This document shows positions 1-10,162 of a stretch of 64,000 bases of DNA, piece by piece. Every line of letters begins with the position of its first letter. The first letter of the stretch is position 1. The notes beneath the pieces are model-generated. The model made no database searches. It had not been told where the DNA came from and saw only the letters and a list, made by a program, of their open reading frames with translations. The DNA comes from Roseivirga sp. UBA6061 (GTDB lineage Bacteria > Bacteroidota > Bacteroidia > Cytophagales > Cyclobacteriaceae). Location: the NCBI GenBank assembly GCA_002427745.1, contig DIYF01000119.1, positions 11,370 to 75,369 on the forward strand, written 5' to 3'. The position numbers and the translations under genes are program-made.

Positions 1-18
1 GGTTAGTTTTAGACGTTC

Positions 19-1557
<1,539 letters not shown>

Positions 1558-1638
1558 AGCTTTTTAAAAAATTTCAAGAAGATAGGAATTGGCTGCGAAA
1601 GCGCACTGTCAAAATATGTATGTGGCTGATAGAAGGGA

Positions 1639-2703
1639 TTAATTAGCCTGTTGAGCGAGTTCCTGCTCAATTTGGGCCATAAAAGAGTTCAGTGCCTCCT
1701 GCCAGTCGGGGCTGGCATCCCAGCGCCTGCCCAGGAATATATTTCTATTCCGCAGATCTTTCAGAAAGAACTTCACGAGGTAGCTGGCCGGTACGTCTTC
1801 TCTGCCCTTAAAGCGAAATAGCTTGTAGATATATTCACTGTCTCCCGCGACATAGTAAAGCAAATGGGTGACACCGTCTCGCCTCAGAAGAGCCTCTGTG
1901 GTACTTTTTAAGTCCACCCTACGCATATTCATCAGACTATCCAGGGCCAGGGCCTGCAAGGCCATATTCCTCTCGGCAACCTCTGTGGCTGGTTTGTCCG
2001 GATTGTGGAAGTTATCTGCTACCATCAGGTGCACACCGGCTTCTCCTGATTGCGACCTCAGAGTAGGTATGCCTACTACCTTGGTACTAAGCTCAGGGGG
2101 AAAAGAAGCATAGTTGGCAGCAAAAGCAGGGCGACTGAAATCAAAGAATTCAGGCTTGTCGTTTACCAGTAAATTCGTTCTTGGAAAAGCCCCCGTTTTA
2201 AAGAGAAGGCTCATTTCTTCAAATACGGTCTCAATGTCAGTAAAGCTTCTCGTCCAGAAGGTGCTGCTTCGGTCATACATTGAAGACTTTCCATTATAAG
2301 CTCCAAAACCAATAATGGACTCCTCTTCTTTCTCTCCGATTATCAGAAAAATCAGGTTAGTGATCTGTCGGTCTGTAATGAGTTTCGGAACAATCGCATC
2401 AAAATCCGGAAGAGTAAACTTGCGATTCAGGTTAAAATAGGCCACCGCATCAATTCCTGTCTCTCCGAAAAAGGCCTGCATTTCTTCCGCTCGTTTTTTC
2501 CACTCACCGGGAGCAGCCTCCACTGGTGCAGAAATCAGTACCAAAGATTTGGTACTCAATATATCTTGTGGTGGATCAAGGGCTTGATTGACCTTTAATT
2601 GGTCCAAATAAGCTGAAATACCAGACTGGCCCGTCATTTGTTTAGTGTTAAACACTAATAAACAGACGGTTGTGAGTAAAATTTTATGAATGTGAGTAGA
2701 CAA
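1639..2703 (-). CDS. Secreted hypothetical protein, 354 aa
   Basis: I do not recognise this protein. It has a hydrophobic N-terminal segment (about residues 7-20) followed by a mature, mixed alpha/beta protein with no clear catalytic motif, so export is likely. The only usable start in the frame is TTG at 2703, directly after an in-frame TAA two codons upstream; the next ATG is residue 23 and would remove the signal sequence. It reads toward the M28 peptidase gene on the same strand, 81 bp away, and is divergent from another M28 peptidase gene. Function unknown. Confidence 0.75.
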   Translation of the reverse strand: MSTHIHKILLTTVCLLVFNTKQMTGQSGISAYLDQLKVNQALDPPQDILSTKSLVLISAPVEAAPGEWKKRAEEMQAFFGETGIDAVAYFNLNRKFTLPDFDAIVPKLITDRQITNLIFLIIGEKEEESIIGFGAYNGKSSMYDRSSTFWTRSFTDIETVFEEMSLLFKTGAFPRTNLLVNDKPEFFDFSRPAFAANYASFPPELSTKVVGIPTLRSQSGEAGVHLMVADNFHNPDKPATEVAERNMALQALALDSLMNMRRVDLKSTTEALLRRDGVTHLLYYVAGDSEYIYKLFRFKGREDVPASYLVKFFLKDLRNRNIFLGRRWDASPDWQEALNSFMAQIEQELAQQAN

Positions 2704-2792
2704 AACTTACTATTCTATTCATTAAGTTTAACAGCTAAAGGCCTGGAATATTGGCTTCAACTCAACCAAATCTCGAAACTAACCAATTCAAA

Positions 2793-3695
2793 GTGAAAAA
2801 GCACTTTCTCTCATCAATCATCTTATTCCTGTGTCTCAGCAGTGCTGGTATGGCTCAGATTCAGGAACGGCTGGATGCCGAGTATATGCTGGAAGACTTC
2901 AGAAAACTAAGCCATGATGCGGCCGAAGGAAGAAAAACCGGCACCAAAGGGGCTGAAGCAGCCCGAAGGTTCATCATCAGGCAGTTTTCTACAATGAAAG
3001 CCAAAAGCCTGGTAAAAGGGTACAGGCACCCGTTCAGCTTTGTAAACAGTGCCAATGATACCATACAGGGAGAAAACGTTGTGGCATACGTTCGCGGGCG
3101 TTTACAAAAAGCGATTGTGGTTACTGCCCACTATGACCACCTGGGTATTATTGACGGCAAGATTTATAACGGGGCCGATGATAATGCCTCAGGTGTAGCC
3201 GCTTTACTTGCCATGGCAGAATACTTCAAAAACAACAAGCCGAATCATACCATTGTCTTTGCTGCTCTCGATGCTGAGGAGATGGGACTTCAGGGGGCAA
3301 AAGCCTTTGTTGAAGACCCGAATATCCCTATGGAGTTGGTGATACTGAATGTCAATATGGACATGATCAGCAAAAACGATAAAAATGAGCTGTATGTGGC
3401 AGGCACCCACCATACACCCAGGTTCAAGGAGATTCTGCAAAGCGTAAAAACAGCCCCCTTGCGACTTATGTTCGGGCACGACACTCCCGACCTGGGCTAT
3501 GATGACTGGACCAACTCATCGGATCATGCAGCATTTCATGCCAAGGGTATTCCATTCGTCTATTTTGGGGTAGAGGACCATGAAAACTATCATAAGGACA
3601 CCGATACTTTTGAAAATATCAACCAGGCCTTTTATCTGAAATCGACTGAAGCCATACTGTCCTGCATTTTGGCGCTTGACAGGTCTATGAACTGA
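2793..3695 (+). CDS. Secreted M28 family aminopeptidase
   Basis: Second M28 zinc peptidase, about 300 aa and shorter than the carboxypeptidase Q-like one. I place the start at GTG 2793 because this gives a classic signal peptide (KKHFLSS then a hydrophobic run ending GMAQ); a TTG 42 bp upstream would add 14 polar residues in front of it. Metal ligands are visible: H113 in TAHYDHLG, D129 in GADDNASG, the E162-E163 pair in DAEEMG, D in NMDMIS and a late H in SSDHAAFH. The DUF5687 gene begins 8 bp after its stop, so a shared transcript with the downstream exporter is likely. Confidence 0.9.
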   Translation: MKKHFLSSIILFLCLSSAGMAQIQERLDAEYMLEDFRKLSHDAAEGRKTGTKGAEAARRFIIRQFSTMKAKSLVKGYRHPFSFVNSANDTIQGENVVAYVRGRLQKAIVVTAHYDHLGIIDGKIYNGADDNASGVAALLAMAEYFKNNKPNHTIVFAALDAEEMGLQGAKAFVEDPNIPMELVILNVNMDMISKNDKNELYVAGTHHTPRFKEILQSVKTAPLRLMFGHDTPDLGYDDWTNSSDHAAFHAKGIPFVYFGVEDHENYHKDTDTFENINQAFYLKSTEAILSCILALDRSMN

Positions 3696-3703
3696 AACAC
3701 TAT

Positions 3704-5194
3704 ATGATCAAAGACTTCTTATCGCACGGGTTTCTACAGACAAGACGCTCTCCGGTATGGGCAAAAAGTCTGTTGACTAATATTTTCCTAGGCATGCTGG
3801 GCCTGATGATGCTCTTTTATGTACTCATGCTGGGCATTTTTCTGCACAAAGTGGCCGATGCGCTTGAGGCAGAATTTTATCAGGGCGCTACGCGGATTGA
3901 AATCATCAGCAGGTTTTTAATTTATTATTTCGGCTTTGAGTTCATTATCCGGTTTTTTCTGCAGAATACGCCTGTACTCTTTATACAGCCGTACCTTCAC
4001 CTGCCCTTAAAAAAGAGTAAGATCATTCACTTCATGCTCAGAAAGAGCATGGTGAGCATTTTCAACCTGCTGGCACTGCTTCTGCTGTTTCCATTCGGGG
4101 TACTGGTCGTATTTCGCGATATGGGAGTTGAAGCCTTCCTGGGCTGGACAGCTGCCATCCTGGGCCTCACTATGCTGAATCATTTTCTGGGCATTTATTT
4201 TAAAAAGAAACTCAACGATCACCCCAACCTGTTACTTATTCTGATAGGGGTGATGCTGGGGGCAACCATCGTAGAGTACTTTCAGCTATTCGAATTCAGT
4301 AGCCTGTCGGTCTGGGTCTTTTTACAATTTCTGGAAACACCCCTGATAGCCCTGGTCCCGGTGGTACTGGCAGTCATCTTCTACCAGCTCAATTTCACTT
4401 ACCTGAAAAACAATACCTATCCGGATGAGATTTCTACCCGAAGGAGCTCCAAACCGAAGATTGCCGGAGACTTTGCCTTCCTGAAGCGCTTTGGTAAAAC
4501 CGGTGAAATGATGGCCCTGGAGCTCAAAATGATCCTCAGACACAAACGTCCCCGCAATACGCTGGTGCTCAGCGGTGTATTACTCTTATATGGGCTCTTT
4601 TTTTACACTCAGCCCAATAACGAGGGCATGCAGTTTGTCTTCATTTTTGCAGGCATATTTGTTACAGGTGCCTTTTTTATCAATCACGGGCAGTTTTTGC
4701 TTAGCTGGCAAAGTGGAGATTTCGACTTTCTGCTGACCCGCAACATAAGCTTCAGACAATATATTGAATCTAAGTACTGGCTGTTTGTGGCGGTATGCTG
4801 CATTGCCTTCGTCATCTCCCTGGGCTATGCCTATTTTGGCTGGAAAATCGTATTCATCAACTTCGCTGCCTGCCTTTTTAACATCGGTGTCAGCATTCCT
4901 CTGGTAATGCGCATGGCCATGTTTAACCCCAAAAAGATTGACCTCAACCGCGGAGCTGCTTTCAACTATGAAGGCATGGGAACCGCCCAGTGGCTCATTG
5001 GCATTCCAGTACTGTTTTTCCCTTATGTTTTTTACCTGCCCTTCACGCTGGCCGGTTATGAAAACTATGGCATTATGGCAGTAGGTCTGGTAGGAGTTAT
5101 TGGCTTTGCCTTTCATAAACATATTCTCGGCCTGCTTACTCAGGCCTTTATCAATAGAAGACATAAAATTGCAGCCGGATTCAGGGCACAGTAA
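3704..5194 (+). CDS. DUF5687 family membrane protein (ABC exporter permease subunit)
   Basis: Polytopic inner-membrane protein of 496 aa with about ten to twelve hydrophobic segments, the first at residues 24-50 after a cytoplasmic amphipathic start. It resembles the DUF5687 family, which in Bacteroidota is normally encoded next to a single ABC ATPase, as here (6 bp gap to the ATPase gene). Taken together the two probably form an ABC transporter of unknown substrate. There is no signal peptide and no recognisable substrate-binding protein nearby. The link to the upstream peptidase is only positional. Confidence 0.8.
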   Translation: MIKDFLSHGFLQTRRSPVWAKSLLTNIFLGMLGLMMLFYVLMLGIFLHKVADALEAEFYQGATRIEIISRFLIYYFGFEFIIRFFLQNTPVLFIQPYLHLPLKKSKIIHFMLRKSMVSIFNLLALLLLFPFGVLVVFRDMGVEAFLGWTAAILGLTMLNHFLGIYFKKKLNDHPNLLLILIGVMLGATIVEYFQLFEFSSLSVWVFLQFLETPLIALVPVVLAVIFYQLNFTYLKNNTYPDEISTRRSSKPKIAGDFAFLKRFGKTGEMMALELKMILRHKRPRNTLVLSGVLLLYGLFFYTQPNNEGMQFVFIFAGIFVTGAFFINHGQFLLSWQSGDFDFLLTRNISFRQYIESKYWLFVAVCCIAFVISLGYAYFGWKIVFINFAACLFNIGVSIPLVMRMAMFNPKKIDLNRGAAFNYEGMGTAQWLIGIPVLFFPYVFYLPFTLAGYENYGIMAVGLVGVIGFAFHKHILGLLTQAFINRRHKIAAGFRAQ

Positions 5195-5200
5195 AAAGAT

Positions 5201-5896
5201 ATGATTAGCGTACAGGGACTATCAAAAAAATATAAGGGTGTTGAAGTAGTCAATATCCCTGAGCTTAATATTGAAAAAGGCGAGAGCTTTGGCCTGGTAG
5301 GAAATAACGGAGCAGGTAAAACTACCTTTTTCCGGATGATCCTCGACCTGATACGACCCAGCCAGGGGGCTGTTTTAAGCAAAGAAGTGGCCGTGAATAC
5401 TACCGAGGACTGGAAATTCTATACAGGCTCGTTCCTGGATGAGTCTTTTCTTATCGACTACCTGACCCCGGAGGAGTACTTTGATTTTCTGGCCTCTCTT
5501 CACAACTACTCCAAGGGGGATTTAAGGGAGTTTCTCTCCCAGTTTGACGATCTGTTCAATGGTGAGATCCTGGGCAGAGACAAGTACATCCGTGATCTCT
5601 CCAAGGGAAATCAGAAAAAGGTGGGAATTGTATCTGCCCTGATGGGGGACCCTGAGATTCTTATTCTGGACGAACCTTTTGCCAACCTGGACCCTACTAC
5701 ACAGATACGCCTGAAGGGGTTACTCAGAGACCTGAAGGAGAACAAACAACTCACCATGCTTATTTCAAGCCACGACCTCAACCATGTAACAGAGGTTTGC
5801 GAACGGATTGTAGTTCTTGAAAAGGGCGTAATACAGGAAGATATTCAGACGAGTGAAAGCACACTCAAAGACCTGGAAGAGTACTTCACACTCTAG
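5201..5896 (+). CDS. ABC transporter ATP-binding protein
   Basis: Complete nucleotide-binding domain of 231 aa: Walker A GNNGAGKT at residues 34-41, signature LSKGN at 133-137, Walker B ILILDEP at 153-159 and a switch histidine in ISSHDLNH. The sequence is of the DrrA/CcmA-type exporter class (one ATPase, separate permease). It follows the DUF5687 permease by 6 bp and is its obvious partner. The stop codon overlaps the stop of the convergent methyltransferase gene by four bases (the palindrome CTAG), leaving no room for a conventional terminator between them. Confidence 0.93.
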   Translation: MISVQGLSKKYKGVEVVNIPELNIEKGESFGLVGNNGAGKTTFFRMILDLIRPSQGAVLSKEVAVNTTEDWKFYTGSFLDESFLIDYLTPEEYFDFLASLHNYSKGDLREFLSQFDDLFNGEILGRDKYIRDLSKGNQKKVGIVSALMGDPEILILDEPFANLDPTTQIRLKGLLRDLKENKQLTMLISSHDLNHVTEVCERIVVLEKGVIQEDIQTSESTLKDLEEYFTL

Positions 5897-7614
5897 AATC
5901 TTGACTCAAACCACATGGTCAAATCCGAAAACTTAGCCGTCATAGGCACCGTGTGACCGGGAGATACTGCCAGTTCACCCATTATAAAGCAAACGGCCTG
6001 ACCCCAGTGCTTCAATTTGCCATCTAAGCCCGATGACAAGGTGAGTTCATCGTCAAGGTGCAGATCAAACCAGAAAGCTACCGCGTGCACCTTTCCTTTC
6101 CTGGTTACCCTGAAGTCTACATTGGCCGTATGCGGATTCGAAGGATCTCTCTCTTCCGGAATATCAGACAGATCGAATGAATAGAAAGGAACCGGCTCAG
6201 AAAGGAACTCGTGGTCCCAGGTATTCAGTTTCACAGGGAGGTATTCATCGGTGGACCTGAAGACATTAAACGGACTCAGATCAAAACCGGAGATATCTTT
6301 GATAGGGTTCACCTTATGGAAATTCGGTATAGATACAAGGCTCGCATACATGGTCATGCCAGAGGGGATGGTGACTGCACCAGGTTTCAATAAGGACTGA
6401 TAGGCATGTCGCAATGAGGGCAAAACGCCTTCACCAATACCGGCTACGTCCAGAATCTCCGACACCACCATGTCATACCTGCCTTGGTAGTCCAATCCTG
6501 GCTTTAAGTCTGACGACTTTCTGTTCAGGACCTTAATTCGCTCTTTATAACCATTGCGCTCTACAATCTCTTCTGCTACCTCAGCCAGCCCGGTATTCAT
6601 CTCACATGCCAGCACCTCAGATGCTCCGGCTCTTGCGGCCATCATGGCCAAAAGCCCTGAACCTGTACCGATATCCAGCACCCTGGCTCCAGGTTGCTCT
6701 GCCAGTGCACGCTCTATAGCACTCTGATAGGCATCGTTTCTGTCCGTATCAGCCAGCATTTCAAAATGCCACAACGGTACACTGGACGCCTTGATTCTTC
6801 GCAGCGCAAGACCTGCGATTCCGTTGTCAGGATCCAGCGTCAGTACCTGCTCATAATATCTGGCAGCCTCAGTATACTGGTGACGCTCAAAAAAGGCCGC
6901 AGCCATAGAAAGCAGACCTTCCACATCTTCTGTGTCAATGCCTAATGACTCCTGTAAAGAACCCTCCTGCACTGGCGACTCCTGAGCGGGTTCCTCCTTC
7001 ACAGGCTCCTTTTCGTCTGGTGAAGCTGACTGCTGCTGATCCCCTCCCTTTAATTCAAGTATCTCCTTCAGCTTTACCTTCAATTGAGGGTCAGGATTGA
7101 CCGCAATCACCTTGCGCAGGTGATATTCCACCTTGTCCAGGTCATTCAGTTCTTTATAAATGTTCACCAGGTGTAAGTCAGCCTGAGCCAGTTTAGGCTC
7201 CATTTCCAGGCACTTAAGAAAACAGGCTTCTGCCTGCTTCATCTCATCTTTATCAATGTAGAAAGTTCCCAGGTTAAAGTGTGGTTCAATGCGATCAGGG
7301 AACGTTCTTTGTGCCTTCTCCATCAGCTCGATGGCAATGTCTGTATTGCCTCTGGCATGCTCTGCGGAGGCAATACCCATAGCAGCCTCGGCATTATTCG
7401 CATTAATCTTCAGGGCATCACGGTAGTGGCGATAGGCCTCTTTATATTTTTTCTGACCAAAAAGTACAGCTCCTAAAATCGACATAACCTGATCAGACTT
7501 AGGGAAACTGTCCAGCAAAGATTTCAGCTCTTTTTCCGCTTTGACCATATCTCCCATCTGGTAGGTTTGGATGGCCTGCATGAGTCGCTGCTGAGCCTGC
7601 ATTGTATCGTTCAT
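5893..7614 (-). CDS. TPR protein fused to a PRMT7/9-like protein arginine methyltransferase domain
   Basis: 573 aa. Residues about 5-190 and 230-275 carry tetratricopeptide repeats split by an acidic, Glu/Pro-rich linker (about 192-228). Residues 281-573 read as a PRMT-type class I methyltransferase: WHFEMLADTDRNDAY (282-296) matches the PRMT N-helix, VLDIGTGSG (312-320) is the SAM motif I, SEILDVAGIGEG (385-396) supplies the two double-E-loop glutamates E386 and E395, and KHWGQ (535-539) corresponds to the THW-loop region. This arrangement is more like eukaryotic PRMT7/9 than ribosomal L11 methyltransferase. It is the last gene of a four-gene operon, two bases after the DJ-1 gene. Substrate unknown; a protein target presented by the TPRs is inferred. 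Confidence 0.85.
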   Translation of the reverse strand: MNDTMQAQQRLMQAIQTYQMGDMVKAEKELKSLLDSFPKSDQVMSILGAVLFGQKKYKEAYRHYRDALKINANNAEAAMGIASAEHARGNTDIAIELMEKAQRTFPDRIEPHFNLGTFYIDKDEMKQAEACFLKCLEMEPKLAQADLHLVNIYKELNDLDKVEYHLRKVIAVNPDPQLKVKLKEILELKGGDQQQSASPDEKEPVKEEPAQESPVQEGSLQESLGIDTEDVEGLLSMAAAFFERHQYTEAARYYEQVLTLDPDNGIAGLALRRIKASSVPLWHFEMLADTDRNDAYQSAIERALAEQPGARVLDIGTGSGLLAMMAARAGASEVLACEMNTGLAEVAEEIVERNGYKERIKVLNRKSSDLKPGLDYQGRYDMVVSEILDVAGIGEGVLPSLRHAYQSLLKPGAVTIPSGMTMYASLVSIPNFHKVNPIKDISGFDLSPFNVFRSTDEYLPVKLNTWDHEFLSEPVPFYSFDLSDIPEERDPSNPHTANVDFRVTRKGKVHAVAFWFDLHLDDELTLSSGLDGKLKHWGQAVCFIMGELAVSPGHTVPMTAKFSDLTMWFESRF

Positions 7615-7616
7615 AT

Positions 7617-8348
7617 TTATTGGGGAATTACAAAATCAATCTCTTCCAGCTTCCAGTCAATGACTAGGCCTTTGCCTACACCAATCGCAGCCTTTTCGCC
7701 ATAGAGATACTCTACCAGGTATAAGGCAGGGTCGTAGGATTTAGCACCTCCGGCAGAGGTAATCGCTTTGCCATCATGCACAAAGCTGATGTCCTTTCTC
7801 ACATCGAGGTGGGGGAAGGTTTCTTTAAACCGATCTATATCGCTGGGAAAGGTGGTACATTTCAAGCCATCCAGCAGGCCCGCCTGTGCCAGAATAAAGG
7901 CACCATCACAAAGTGACATTATGTACCTGGCTGCGCTCCCTTTTTCCTTTACAAAGCTGATAAGTTGTTCGTCCTCCAGGTCGGTGTCCATATTATGTTC
8001 GGCACTGGGAACTACCAGCACATCAATTTCAGGAACGTCTTCAAAATCATAATCGGGAATCAGGTTTATCCCCTCAAAAGTCCTGATAGCCTCTTTAGTG
8101 GGAGAAACAATGAAGACTTTCATCCCCTTATGTGTATGAAAGATGGTGTGCTGAAAGATGTCGTAGGGAGCCATTAGTTCAGAATTATAAACTCCGTTAA
8201 TTGCCAGTATGCCCACATTCAGTGTTTCATCAGGTTCATTTTCTGCTTTAAACACTTCTATACTTGTCTGCATAAGTGTTTCTTCTTTTGATGTCTGACA
8301 ACTTACTGCCAGGGCAAAAACAGCCAGGCAAAACAATACTCTATTCAT
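7617..8348 (-). CDS. DJ-1/PfpI (glutamine amidotransferase-like) lipoprotein
   Basis: 243 aa from the ATG at 8348, which overlaps the stop of the upstream amidohydrolase gene as ATGA; a longer frame upstream exists but would lie inside that gene. The first 16-17 residues make a lipoprotein signal with a Cys in AVSCQTS. The mature part is a DJ-1/PfpI fold of the type found at the N terminus of GlxA/FtrA regulators: VLVVPSAEHN, nucleophile elbow MSLCDGAFILAQAGLLDG with the cysteine, then SAGGAKSYDPALYLVEY. Lacking the AraC domain, it is probably an envelope enzyme or sensor rather than a regulator. Reaction unknown. Confidence 0.85.
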   Translation of the reverse strand: MNRVLFCLAVFALAVSCQTSKEETLMQTSIEVFKAENEPDETLNVGILAINGVYNSELMAPYDIFQHTIFHTHKGMKVFIVSPTKEAIRTFEGINLIPDYDFEDVPEIDVLVVPSAEHNMDTDLEDEQLISFVKEKGSAARYIMSLCDGAFILAQAGLLDGLKCTTFPSDIDRFKETFPHLDVRKDISFVHDGKAITSAGGAKSYDPALYLVEYLYGEKAAIGVGKGLVIDWKLEEIDFVIPQ

Positions 8349-9607
8349 TCTTTCACATTTTTGTAAATCACACCATCCTTCATCACAAAGCCTACATTTC
8401 TCAGCTTTGCTATGTCTTTGGAAGGATCTCCTTCTACCGCAATAATATCCGCCCAAAAACCCGCTTTCAGCTTACCCAGTTTTTCCAGATGAAACTGCTC
8501 AGCATTCCCGGCAGTCGCTATTCTCAGGGCCGACATTACGTCCACACCATATTCTACCATCAGCTCCAGCTCTATCACATTTTCTCCATGGGGGAAAACT
8601 CCCACGTCACCACCAAAAACCAAATCGACACCAGCTTCCAAAGCCAGTGCCATTGACGCTCTTTTCTGAACAATTCTATCCGGCTCAGGATCCACACCTT
8701 TGTTCCAGCCTCTGTATTGTGAAATAGCATCACCCGCTGCCACGGTAGGACAAAAAGCCACACCTTCACGTTTCATCAGTTCAAAAACCTCACGGGTTCC
8801 GCCATCCCCATGTTCAATGGTCTCAACACCCGCCAGAATCGCCCTGCGCATTCCTTCAGCAGAAGCAGCATGCGCCACCACATAGCGACCGCTGCTCTCA
8901 GCAATTTCCACAATGGTCTTCAGCTCAGTTACAGTGAAAGTAGGTGCAGCCGTATTCTCCGGACTCCAGCGGTAATCTGCATATACTTTGATAAAATCGG
9001 CACCATTGCCAATCTGGTCACGTGTTACTCTGATCAGGTCATCAAAACCATCAGCAGGTTCTGCCCCCAGGGGCACCTGCACACCTTCATGAAACCCTTT
9101 GGGCCCGTAACTTCCTGTAGCCACAATGGCCTTGCCGGCCACCAAAAGCCGGGGACCTGGAATCACTCCTTTTTCCACGGCTTGTTTCATTCCCACATCG
9201 GCATAACCCGCTCCTTCCGAACCCAGATCGCGCATGGTAGTGACCCCCGCCATCAGGGAAGCTTTCAGGTGATTCACAGCCCTGGCAGAACGCTCCGCTA
9301 CCGATTCCTTGAGCACCTGATCATTCCAGCCTACCTCATTATAAGGGTGTAGGAGAATATGTGAGTGCCCTTCAATCAACCCGGGCATCAGCGTATGTCC
9401 TTTAAGTTGAATTACCTGATCAAATTTACCTCTCCTCTCAGGGCCCGCATAGACGATTTCATTGCCTTTTACTTCCACAACCCATCCCGGGTGAAAATCC
9501 TGTCCATCAAAGACTCTGTCAGCCTTCAGCTGATAGCTAAGATCCTGAGCATTTACCGAAAGGCTTAAAAGACAAGCAAACAATACATTTATAAGAGTTA
9601 TCCTCAT
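8345..9607 (-). CDS. Secreted amidohydrolase (imidazolonepropionase / prolidase-like)
   Basis: 420 aa metal-dependent amidohydrolase with a Sec signal (residues 1-20, ending SVNAQ). The amidohydrolase metal site is intact: HSH in [13 protein letters not shown], a lysine in FIKVYADY suited to carbamylation, H in [10 protein letters not shown] in ETIEHGDGG and D in [11 protein letters not shown]. This subgroup cleaves cyclic amides or dipeptides such as Xaa-Pro; the actual substrate cannot be read from sequence. It is translationally coupled on both sides: ATGA overlap with the upstream VOC gene and ATGA overlap with the downstream DJ-1 gene. Confidence 0.92.
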   Translation of the reverse strand: MRITLINVLFACLLSLSVNAQDLSYQLKADRVFDGQDFHPGWVVEVKGNEIVYAGPERRGKFDQVIQLKGHTLMPGLIEGHSHILLHPYNEVGWNDQVLKESVAERSARAVNHLKASLMAGVTTMRDLGSEGAGYADVGMKQAVEKGVIPGPRLLVAGKAIVATGSYGPKGFHEGVQVPLGAEPADGFDDLIRVTRDQIGNGADFIKVYADYRWSPENTAAPTFTVTELKTIVEIAESSGRYVVAHAASAEGMRRAILAGVETIEHGDGGTREVFELMKREGVAFCPTVAAGDAISQYRGWNKGVDPEPDRIVQKRASMALALEAGVDLVFGGDVGVFPHGENVIELELMVEYGVDVMSALRIATAGNAEQFHLEKLGKLKAGFWADIIAVEGDPSKDIAKLRNVGFVMKDGVIYKNVKE

Positions 9608-10020
9608 GATGCGAAGATTTGTGAGGGATCTTTGAAGGATTTGAATTCCAGTGCATTCCCGCTCGGGTCGAGGAAAAACATAGTAGCCTGCTCTCCCACT
9701 TCTCCTTTAAAACGGATGTAAGGCTCTATTACGAACTCTGTGCCATGAGCCCTCAGCTTATCTGCGAGGTCATGCCACTGCTGCCATTCCAGCACTGCTC
9801 CGAAATGCCTGACAGGCACATTCTTACCATCTACCTGGTTGGCATGTGCCTGAGCCAGTTCTTCAGGCTTGACATGAGCACTCAACTGATGCCCGAAAAA
9901 GTTAAAGTCAATCCACTTATCTGTCGACCGGCCAATTTCGCAGCCCAGCAAGTCACCGAAAAAAGCCCTGGTAGACGCAATGTCTTTTACCGGAAAGGCC
10001 AAATGAAAAGGAGTACCCAT
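9604..10020 (-). CDS. VOC superfamily (glyoxalase/bleomycin-resistance-like) protein
   Basis: 138 aa cytoplasmic protein with the paired beta-alpha-beta-beta-beta modules of the vicinal oxygen chelate fold: [22 protein letters not shown] at the start (metal-ligand H5 followed by the helix) and [15 protein letters not shown] near the end with the usual acidic ligand. Family members are dioxygenases, isomerases or antibiotic-binding proteins; none can be chosen here. It is the first gene of the four-gene operon that runs to the methyltransferase, and its stop overlaps the amidohydrolase start. The 142-bp gap to the divergent kinase gene should hold the promoter. Confidence 0.88.
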   Translation of the reverse strand: MGTPFHLAFPVKDIASTRAFFGDLLGCEIGRSTDKWIDFNFFGHQLSAHVKPEELAQAHANQVDGKNVPVRHFGAVLEWQQWHDLADKLRAHGTEFVIEPYIRFKGEVGEQATMFFLDPSGNALEFKSFKDPSQIFAS

Positions 10021-10162
10021 GATTCATAATTTTTCAACAAAATGGTCAATTCTGTGGTCAGGCACAACCTGTTTTTAGATTCCGTCACTTTGATTGACAG
10101 TTTCATCACATTTAGTTGAAACCACCTGTCAGACCCTCTAAGATTGAGGAAAAAGAGAAGTC

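Noticed and set aside
4586..5164. 192-codon minus-strand frame inside the DUF5687 gene
   Set aside because: Antisense to a membrane protein gene; composition is that of reversed hydrophobic codons, no recognisable domain.
8810..9352. 180-codon plus-strand reading frame inside the amidohydrolase gene
   Set aside because: It lies wholly antisense to a well-supported enzyme, has no signal, domain or motif, and reflects codon bias of the real gene.
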